Assembly: GCF_016907675.1 (NCBI RefSeq)
Contig: NZ_JAFBCJ010000001.1
Location: 3,162,001-3,226,000 of the forward strand
Origin: Geodermatophilus bullaregiensis
GTDB lineage: Bacteria > Actinomycetota > Actinomycetes > Mycobacteriales > Geodermatophilaceae
Direction: 5' to 3'
DNA: 64,000 nucleotides
Each line of letters opens with the position of its first letter. Position 1 is the stretch's first letter. The notes below the pieces were generated by a model. That model saw nothing but the letters and a program-made list of their open reading frames with translations. It searched no databases and was not told where the DNA came from. Both the position numbers and the translations under genes were made by a program. Shown piece by piece: positions 58,609-64,000 of the stretch.

Positions 58609-59370
58609 GTGACCGACCCGGTGGACCCCGCGACCTGGCGGCAGCGGCGCACGTCCTTCGGCTCGGTCGCGGCCGACTACGCCGCCCTGCGGCCGGGCTA
58701 CCCCGCCGACGCGGTGGCGTTCCTGCTCGGTGACCGGCCGCGGCGGGTGCTCGACCTGGGCGCCGGCACCGGCCTGCTCACCGACGTCCTGGTCGCCGCC
58801 GGGCACGAGGTCGTCGCCGTCGACCCGTCCGCGGAGATGCTCGACCAGCTGCGCGCCCGGCACCCCGACGTCCCGGCGCTGGTCGGCGGCGCCGAGCAGG
58901 TCCCGCTGCCCGACGCCACCGTCGACGCCGTCGTGGCCGGTCAGGCCGCCCACTGGTTCGACCCCGCGCCGGCCGCCGCGGAGCTGCGCCGCGTGCTGCG
59001 CCCGGGGGGCACGGTCGGGTTCGTCTGGAACGTGCGCGACGAGCGGGTGCCCTGGGTCGCCGCGCTCGGCGCGGCGCTGGCCGGCGAGGCCCGTGGGCAC
59101 GAGGCCGACCAGGGCGTGGTGGCCGCCTTCGCCGCCACGCTGCCCGCCGACGTCGCGACGGCGGAGTCCCGCGTCGTCCAGCCGGTCACGCCCGAGCAGG
59201 TGGTCGGTGGCATCGGCACCCGCAGCTACGTCGCCACCATGGACGCCGCCGGCCGGGCCGCCTTCCTCGGCGGCATCCGCGAGCTGCTGGCCACCCACCC
59301 CGACACCCGCGGCCGCGACGTCCTCGAGCTGCCCTACCGGACCGACGCCCACCGGCTCACCCCGCGCTGA
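58609..59370 (+). CDS. Class I SAM-dependent methyltransferase
   Basis: 253 residues with the SAM loop RVLDLGAGTGLLTDVLVAAG (about 45–64), VVAVDPSAEMLDQLRARH (motif post I) and VDAVVAGQAAHWFDPAPAAA. The HWF segment is typical of the Methyltransf_11 group related to ubiquinone and menaquinone methylases. GTG start 8 bp after topA. Its last 14 bp overlap the end of the convergent methyltransferase gene. Substrate unknown. Confidence 0.85.
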   Translation: MTDPVDPATWRQRRTSFGSVAADYAALRPGYPADAVAFLLGDRPRRVLDLGAGTGLLTDVLVAAGHEVVAVDPSAEMLDQLRARHPDVPALVGGAEQVPLPDATVDAVVAGQAAHWFDPAPAAAELRRVLRPGGTVGFVWNVRDERVPWVAALGAALAGEARGHEADQGVVAAFAATLPADVATAESRVVQPVTPEQVVGGIGTRSYVATMDAAGRAAFLGGIRELLATHPDTRGRDVLELPYRTDAHRLTPR

Positions 59371-60145
59371 GCCCGCCCACGGCGAACACCCGGCGGAACG
59401 GCAGCACCGTCGTCCCGTCGGGACGGGCCGGGTAGGCCTCCCGCAGCGCCGCGGCGTAGGCGGCGGTGAGCTCGGCGGCCTCCGCGTCGTCCAGCAGCGC
59501 CACCACGGGCCGCAGCACGGTGCTGCGCACCCACCCCAGCACCGGGTCGGGACCGCGCAGCACGTGCAGGTAGGTGGTCTCCCAGACGTCGGCGGCCAGC
59601 CCGGCACCGGTGAGGACGTCGAGGTAGCCGGCCGGGTCGAGCACGGCGTCGGCCGGGGGAGCGGCAGCGGCCAGCCGCCCGGCCCACCGCGGGGACGTGC
59701 ACAGGTCGGCCAGCAGCCGGTGCGTCGGGGCGGTGTGGTTCCCCGGCACCTGCACCGCCAGCCGGCCGCCGGGCGCCAGGTGCCCGGCCCACCGCGCCAG
59801 CAGCGCCGCGTGCCCGGGCACCCAGTGCAGGACGGCGTTGCTGACCACGACGTCGACCGGCCCGTCGGGCCGCCAGTCCCGCACGTCGCCCTGGACGAAG
59901 GCCACCCGCCCCGGGACGGCGTGCGCGGCCGCTGCGGCGAGCATCTCCGGCGAGGAGTCGACGCCGGTCACCCGCGCGCCGGGCCAGCGCGCGGCGAGCG
60001 ACGCGGTGAGCGCGCCCTCGCCGCAGCCGAGGTCGACCACGACCCGCGGGTCGGCCGCGTCCACCCGGGCGAGCAGGTCGGCGAAGGGGCGGGCCCGCTC
60101 GCCGGCGTAGCGGAGGTAGGCGGCGGGGTCCCAGGCGGTGTCCAC
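59357..60145 (-). CDS. Trans-aconitate 2-methyltransferase-like SAM enzyme
   Basis: 262 residues. It opens with the family-specific WDPAAYLRYAGERARPFADL, then VVVDLGCGEGALTASLAARW, VTGVDSSPEMLAAAAAH and VVVSNAVLHWVPGHAALLAR, and ends with LPFRRVFAVG. This matches trans-aconitate 2-methyltransferase (Tam), which esterifies spontaneously formed trans-aconitate. GTG at 60145, preceded at 6 nt by TACGGT (leaderless layout). Confidence 0.87.
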   Translation of the reverse strand: MDTAWDPAAYLRYAGERARPFADLLARVDAADPRVVVDLGCGEGALTASLAARWPGARVTGVDSSPEMLAAAAAHAVPGRVAFVQGDVRDWRPDGPVDVVVSNAVLHWVPGHAALLARWAGHLAPGGRLAVQVPGNHTAPTHRLLADLCTSPRWAGRLAAAAPPADAVLDPAGYLDVLTGAGLAADVWETTYLHVLRGPDPVLGWVRSTVLRPVVALLDDAEAAELTAAYAAALREAYPARPDGTTVLPFRRVFAVGGLSAG

Positions 60146-60151
60146 GACGCG

Positions 60152-60157
60152 ACCGTA
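60152..60157 (-). promoter_or_regulatory. -10 hexamer TACGGT before the Tam-like gene
   Basis: On the minus strand TACGGT ends 6 nt before the GTG at 60145 with no ribosome-binding site between. Confidence 0.45.
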
Positions 60158-60177
60158 GGAGACGCCCGGGGACGTCG

Positions 60178-60906
60178 GTGCCGGCCGGTACCGTGGGGCC
60201 GCCGCCGGGCGGACCGGCGAGAGGACCGCACAGCTCCGGGAGACCCGCGATCGACGCCGACCCGCGCCCGCCCGGCCGCGGGCTGTTCGTCGCCTTCGAG
60301 GGCGGTGAGGGCACCGGCAAGTCCACCCAGGTCCGCCTGCTGTTCGACTGGCTCGGGCGGCACGAGGTCCCGGCCCGGATCACCCACGAGCCCGGTGGCA
60401 CCCCGCCGGGCGCCCGCATCCGCGCGCTGCTGCTCGACCCGGCCACCGCCGGCCTGTCCCCGCGCGCCGAGGCACTGCTCTACGCCGCCGACCGCGCCCA
60501 CCACGTCGCCGCGGTGGTGCGCCCCGCGCTCGACGCCGGCGAGGTGGTCGTCACCGACCGCTTCGTCGACAGCTCGCTGGCCTACCAGGGCGCCGGGCGC
60601 ACGCTCGACCTCGACGAGGTGCGCCGGCTGTCGGCCTGGGCCACCGGCGGTCTGGTGCCCGACCTGACCGTGCTGCTCGACCTGCCCGCCGAGGCCGGCC
60701 TCGCCCGCGCCCTCGGCCGCGCCGCCGCCGACCGGCTGGAGTCGGAGTCGCTGGACTTCCACGAGCGGGTGCGGGCCACCTTCCGCGACCTGGCCGCCGC
60801 CGAGCCGGGGCGCTACCTCGTCCTCGACGCCGCGCGGCCGGCCGAGGACCTCGCCACCGCCGTCCGCGAGCGGGTGGCGCCCCTCCTGCCGGGGCGGGTC
60901 GCGTGA
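60178..60906 (+). CDS. tmk: Thymidylate kinase (start codon uncertain)
   Basis: dTMP kinase. GLFVAFEGGEGTGKSTQVRL is the P-loop, THEPGGTPPGARIRALLL the DR(Y/H)-preceding substrate loop, VVTDRFVDSSLAYQGAGRTL the DRF motif, and LDLPAEAGLARALGRAAADR the lid. GTG codons at 60178 and 60193 lie upstream of, or inside, a promoter-like TACCGT (60189–60194), and the ~25 residues after them do not resemble Tmk. There is no ATG, GTG or TTG between 60196 and the P-loop. ATC at 60250, 6 nt after GGGAG, would give the usual family length (I/M-DADPRPPGRGLF). The stop overlaps holB. Confidence 0.9.
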   Translation: MPAGTVGPPPGGPARGPHSSGRPAIDADPRPPGRGLFVAFEGGEGTGKSTQVRLLFDWLGRHEVPARITHEPGGTPPGARIRALLLDPATAGLSPRAEALLYAADRAHHVAAVVRPALDAGEVVVTDRFVDSSLAYQGAGRTLDLDEVRRLSAWATGGLVPDLTVLLDLPAEAGLARALGRAAADRLESESLDFHERVRATFRDLAAAEPGRYLVLDAARPAEDLATAVRERVAPLLPGRVA

Positions 60907-62072
60907 GCGCCCCCGGCGGTGTGTGGGCGCAGGTGGTGGGCCAGCCGGCCGCCGTCGCCGAGCTGCAGGCCGCCGTCGCCGACCCCGCGGCCATGACCCA
61001 CGCGTGGCTGTTCACCGGGCCGCCGGGGTCGGGCCGGTCGGTCGCCGCCCGGGCGTTCGCCGCGGCGCTGCAGTGCCCCGCCGGCGGCGACGGCACCTGC
61101 CACGCCTGCCAGACCGCGCTGGCCGGCACCCACGCCGACGTGGTCGTGATCGTCCCCGACGGGCTGTCGATCGGGGTCGCGGAGGCCCGCGAGCTGGTGC
61201 GGGTCGCCGGCCGGGCGCCGTCGCAGGGGCGCTGGCAGACGATCATCGTCGAGGACGCCGACCGCATGAGCGAGGCGGCGGCCAACGCGGTGCTCAAGAT
61301 GATCGAGGAGCCGCCGCCGCGCACCGTCGTCGTGCTCTGCGCGCCGAGCCTGCACCCCGACGACGTCCCGGTCACCATCCGCTCCCGGTGCCGCGTGGTC
61401 GCCCTGCGCACGCCGCCGGTCGACGCGGTGGCCGACGTCCTCGTGCGCCGCGACGGCGTCGACCCGGCGCTGGCCGCGTGGTCGGCCGCCGCGGCGGGCG
61501 GGCACGTCGGGCGGGCGCGCCACCTGGCCCGTGAGGAGAGCGCGCGGCTGGCCCGCAAGGCGGTGCTCGACATCCCGCTGTCGCTGGTCTCCCTGGCCGC
61601 CTGCCTCACCGCCGCCGACGACCTGGTGGGCGCCGCCCGCGAGGAGTCCGACCGGACCAGCGCCGCCCTCGACGGCGCGGAGACCGAGGCGGTCAAGGCC
61701 AGCCTCGGCGTCGGGGCGCGCGGCCCGGGGGTCGCGGCTGCCAGCCGCGGCGCCGGGCAGCTCAAGGAGCTCGAGCGCCGGCAGAGGTCGCGGGCGACCC
61801 GCATCGGCCGCGACTCGCTGGACCGCGCCCTGGTCGACCTGGCCGGGCTCTACCGCGACGCGCTGGTCCTGCACGCCGCCCCGGGCGAGGCCCTGCCGCT
61901 CAACCACCCCGACCGCCGTGCCGACGCCGAGGACCTGGCCCGGCGGATCGGCGCCGAGGGCGCGCTGCGCCGCATCGACGCGGTGCTGGCCTGCCGGACG
62001 GCGCTCGAGCAGAACGTGAAGCCGCAGGTCGCCGTCGAGGCGCTCACCGTGGCGCTGCGCCTGCCGGCCTGA
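60903..62072 (+). CDS. holB: DNA polymerase III δ' subunit
   Basis: Clamp-loader subunit, 389 residues. The AAA+ domain has HAWLFTGPPGSGRSVAARAF (about 32–51): the Walker A lysine is Arg, so ATP binding is probably lost, as is normal for δ'. Zinc cysteines are in CPAGGDGTCHAC; VEDADRMSEAAANAVLKMIE and TIRSRCRVVALR are Walker B/sensor and SRC-like motifs. GTG at 60903 overlaps tmk, the usual tmk-holB arrangement of actinobacteria. Confidence 0.95.
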   Translation: MSAPGGVWAQVVGQPAAVAELQAAVADPAAMTHAWLFTGPPGSGRSVAARAFAAALQCPAGGDGTCHACQTALAGTHADVVVIVPDGLSIGVAEARELVRVAGRAPSQGRWQTIIVEDADRMSEAAANAVLKMIEEPPPRTVVVLCAPSLHPDDVPVTIRSRCRVVALRTPPVDAVADVLVRRDGVDPALAAWSAAAAGGHVGRARHLAREESARLARKAVLDIPLSLVSLAACLTAADDLVGAAREESDRTSAALDGAETEAVKASLGVGARGPGVAAASRGAGQLKELERRQRSRATRIGRDSLDRALVDLAGLYRDALVLHAAPGEALPLNHPDRRADAEDLARRIGAEGALRRIDAVLACRTALEQNVKPQVAVEALTVALRLPA

Positions 62073-62108
62073 GGACCGGGCCGTCGCGGCCCGCCCGCGG
62101 GGGTGTCG

Positions 62109-62114
62109 TAGGCT
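62109..62114 (+). promoter_or_regulatory. -10 hexamer TAGGCT of the tRNA-Thr gene
   Basis: TAGGCT ends 15 nt before the mature tRNA 5' end at 62130, a normal distance for a tRNA promoter with a short 5' leader. Confidence 0.5.
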
Positions 62115-62129
62115 GTGTGCCGCACGCCC

Positions 62130-62202
62130 GCCGCCTTAGCTCAGTCGGTAGAGCATCTCACTCGTAATGAGAAGGTCGTCGGTTCGATTCCGACAGGCGG
62201 CT
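62130..62202 (+). tRNA. tRNA-Thr (anticodon CGT)
   Basis: 73-nt cloverleaf. Acceptor GCCGCCT pairs with AGGCGGC, discriminator T at 62202, D-arm GCTCAGTCGGTAGAGC, anticodon stem TCTCA/TGAGA with loop CTCGTAA (anticodon CGT, reading ACG), and TΨC arm GTCGGTTCGATTCCGAC. The 3' CCA is not encoded. It stands alone after holB. Confidence 0.97.
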
Positions 62203-62387
62203 CTCCCTCGCCCGGCGTCCCGCCGGAGCAGCTCCCGGTCCGGCATCATCGCTCGTCGGCGCGCGCGTCCTCCTTCGGAGGGAGCCGGTCCGTGCACCCC
62301 TCACCCCTGGGCGGCGGAGTGCCGACCATGCGCTCGGGGCCCCACGCGGGGCGCCCGCGTCACGGATGACGAGCGAGAGGAACAGCG

Positions 62388-63035
62388 ATGAGCACGCCGG
62401 GAGTCGACCACCCGGAGGAGCGGTCGGTCGTCGACGTCAAGGCGGTCAGCCGCGACGACGTGCTGGTCAGCTTCGTCGAGCAGGTGTCGGCGGGCGAGCT
62501 GGTGCTCAGCGTCGGCACGGACGCCGAGCAGCGCCGCGTGCGGCTGGAGCCCGGGGAGCACCTCGAGCTGATCTGGCGCGGTCCCGAGGAGCTCCGGTCG
62601 GTGCCGGCCGAGCTGGTCGCCGTCACCAAGGAGGACGACCCCACCTGGCGCGTCCGCACCATCGGGCCCTCGTCGCGCGGTCAGCGCCGGGCCGCCGTCC
62701 GGGCGCCCCTGGACGTGCCGTTGGAGCTGAAGGTGGGCCAGACCGTCCTGCCCGGCGCCACCCTCGACCTCAGCGAGGGCGGCACCCGCTGCCTGCTGGC
62801 CGGCGACTCCGCGAAGCAGCCGGCCGTCGAGCCCGGCACCGTCGTCCCGGTGACCGTCGACCTCGACGGCGAGCGCCTCACCGTCGACGCCGAGGTGGTG
62901 CGGCGCCACCCGCGGGAGGACGAGCGGACGGAGCTGTCCCTGCGCTTCCTGCGCATCGGCGAGAAGCGCGAGGACCAGATCCGCCGCCGGGTCTTCGCCG
63001 AGCTGCGCGACCTGCGCTCCCGCGGCCTGATCTGA
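62388..63035 (+). CDS. PilZ-domain protein (c-di-GMP receptor)
   Basis: 215 residues. An N-terminal YcgR-like β domain (about 1–95) is followed by a PilZ domain with the c-di-GMP signature RGQRRAAVR (RxxxR, about 101–109) and DLSEGGTRC ((D/N)xSxxG, about 126–134). Both motifs are intact, so ligand binding is likely. ATG at 62388 after GAGAGGAAC. The 185-bp gap to the tRNA holds only a small CCTCC/GGAGG hairpin. With the REC–HPt gene downstream it suggests a local signalling module. Confidence 0.88.
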   Translation: MSTPGVDHPEERSVVDVKAVSRDDVLVSFVEQVSAGELVLSVGTDAEQRRVRLEPGEHLELIWRGPEELRSVPAELVAVTKEDDPTWRVRTIGPSSRGQRRAAVRAPLDVPLELKVGQTVLPGATLDLSEGGTRCLLAGDSAKQPAVEPGTVVPVTVDLDGERLTVDAEVVRRHPREDERTELSLRFLRIGEKREDQIRRRVFAELRDLRSRGLI

Positions 63036-63146
63036 CCCGGCCGCGGCGCCGGACCTCGATCGGCTCCAGTCGGAGCTGTTCCCTGCCGATGTCCCGGTGA
63101 CGCGGCGGGCGGCCGGCCCGGCGGACGACGGATCGAGGAGGGGCCC

Positions 63147-63911
63147 GTGGCCTCCGTGCTGCTCGTGGAGGACGAGGACACCACCCGCCTCCTGCTCGAG
63201 GCGCGGCTGCGGTGGGCCGGGCACCGGGTGCACGCCGTCGCCTCGGCCCCCGAGGCCCGCGCGGTGATGGGCGGTGCCGTCCCGCCGGAGGTCGTGGTCA
63301 CCGACATGTTCATGCCCGGCGGCAGCGGCCTGGGGCTGGTCTCCTCGCTGCGCGCGCACCCCGACTCGGCCACCGTGCCCGTCGTGTTCCTCAGCGCCCG
63401 CGCGCTGCCCGGCGACGTCGCCGCCGGCCGCGCCCTGGGCGCGGTCTACCTGGGCAAGCCCTGCACCGTCGCCGAGCTGACCGCGGCGATCGCCCAGGTC
63501 CTCGGCGCGCCGGAGACCGCCCTCGAGGGGGTGGTGCGCCAGCGGGTCGCCGACCTCGGCGCCGTCGACAGCGACGAGGAGCGCGAGCTCGTCGCCACGC
63601 TGCTCGACCTCTTCGTGGAGCAGGCCCCCGCCGCGGTGGCCGCCGTCGAGGGTGCGGCGGTCGCGGGCGACGCCGTCCTCCTCCAGCAGGCCGCGCACCG
63701 CCTGGGCGGAGCCGCGGCCACCCTCGGCGCCGAGCCGCTGGCCCGCGCCTGCGCGGAGTGGGACGAGGCCGCGCAGGAGGGCTCCCTGCCCGACCCCGCG
63801 CGCGTGGCGGCCGTCCTCTCCCAGGAGGTGCCGGCGACCTGCGCCGTCTTCGCCGCGCTGGCCGCCGAGCTGCGCGCCGGCCCGCCGGGGGACGACGTCA
63901 CCGGCGGCTGA
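63147..63911 (+). CDS. Response regulator receiver–HPt fusion protein
   Basis: 254 residues. The receiver domain (1 to about 125) has acidic LLVEDEDTT, phospho-acceptor Asp in VVVTDMFMPGGSGLG (about 53), Ser/Thr in VVFLSAR and Lys in YLGKPCTVAEL. The C-terminal domain is HPt-like, with the phospho-His in QAAHRLGGAAATLGAEPLAR (about 188). There is no output or kinase domain, so it would shuttle phosphate in a phosphorelay. GTG at 63147 after GAGGAGGGG. No cognate histidine kinase is visible. Confidence 0.88.
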   Translation: MASVLLVEDEDTTRLLLEARLRWAGHRVHAVASAPEARAVMGGAVPPEVVVTDMFMPGGSGLGLVSSLRAHPDSATVPVVFLSARALPGDVAAGRALGAVYLGKPCTVAELTAAIAQVLGAPETALEGVVRQRVADLGAVDSDEERELVATLLDLFVEQAPAAVAAVEGAAVAGDAVLLQQAAHRLGGAAATLGAEPLARACAEWDEAAQEGSLPDPARVAAVLSQEVPATCAVFAALAAELRAGPPGDDVTGG

Positions 63912-63934
63912 CCGGCGTCGGCCAGGATGCGGCC

Positions 63935-64000
63935 GTGGACAGAGCCCGGCTCAGCGCGGTCGCCCACCGCTGGCACCCCGTCGCCGCCCCCGTCTCCGAC
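63935..64000 (+). CDS. Start of a SAM-dependent methyltransferase gene (partial)
   Basis: Only 22 codons are visible: VDRARLSAVAHRWHPVAAPV and on to the window edge. The LSxxAHxxHPxAAPxSD pattern opens a family of actinobacterial methyltransferases, as I recall them. CAGGAT ends 6 nt before the GTG, again like a leaderless start. Confidence 0.5.
   Translation, partial: MDRARLSAVAHRWHPVAAPVSD

Noticed and set aside
62203..62387. Second tRNA or small RNA after tRNA-Thr
   Set aside because: No second cloverleaf could be drawn; only a 5-bp CCTCC/GGAGG hairpin is visible.

Overview
The window comes from a high-GC actinobacterium, most likely of the Geodermatophilaceae (Blastococcus/Geodermatophilus/Modestobacter type). 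The reasons are the very high G+C, frequent GTG starts with 4-nt GTGA overlaps, an actinobacterial Tad pilus locus, a DUF222/HNH protein, a K+-insensitive H+-pyrophosphatase and an aerobic-type cobalamin pathway. The genus is inferred from overall character, not from a database match. I see no rRNA, CRISPR array, insertion sequence or prophage. There is one tRNA.

1–31 kb is dominated by scattered cobalamin (B12) genes: cobD, cobL-cobM (coupled to a peptide deformylase), cbiD, cobK, cobH-cobIJ, cobG, cobN behind a cobalamin riboswitch, and cobC-cobU-cobS. Between them lie a MocR/PdxR-type regulator, an FBP-domain protein, a VOC protein, a HAD phosphatase, a pair of dynamin-like GTPases, a flavodoxin-like reductase, a DUF222/HNH protein, an MFS exporter, a GlgC-like nucleotidyltransferase, a PLP desulfhydrase/deaminase, a DUF4383 membrane protein, a small TPR protein, a divergent Fic-like protein, an aldo/keto reductase and a HAD-IB phosphatase.

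31–36 kb is a complete-looking Tad/Flp pilus operon: ssd/CpaE-like ATPase, TadA, TadB, TadC, DUF4244 pilin and two TadE/TadG-type pseudopilins. With the HAD-IB gene in front it has the same order as the Rv3661–Rv3654c region of Mycobacterium tuberculosis, as I remember it.

36–48.3 kb looks like an accessory segment set into otherwise conserved actinobacterial gene order. It holds an NCS1 permease with an NTF2-like gene, a cyclase-family amidohydrolase, two SDR genes (one without its catalytic residues), a frameshifted catalase-fold gene and a PIG-L deacetylase. It then holds a tightly overlapping five-gene operon: processive GT2 glycosyltransferase, exosortase/archaeosortase-family membrane protein, ATP-grasp ligase, UDP-GlcNAc 2-epimerase and HAD phosphatase. 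A secreted protein with a C-terminal transmembrane/basic tail lies just downstream. This is my best candidate for an undescribed surface-polymer and protein-anchoring system.

48.4–64 kb is conserved housekeeping DNA: MrfA-like helicase, hppA, a WXG100-like/DUF1023 hydrolase pair, topA, two methyltransferases, tmk, holB, tRNA-Thr(CGT), a PilZ protein, a REC–HPt protein and the start of a further methyltransferase.

Two features recur. A roughly 60-bp structured repeat with covarying arms lies at three gene ends. A TANNNT hexamer lies 5–8 nt before several start codons, which is the layout of leaderless transcripts. No stretch longer than 300 bp lacks a gene; the longest gaps (38108–38370, 55510–55720, 51037–51232, 62203–62387) are promoter or leader regions.
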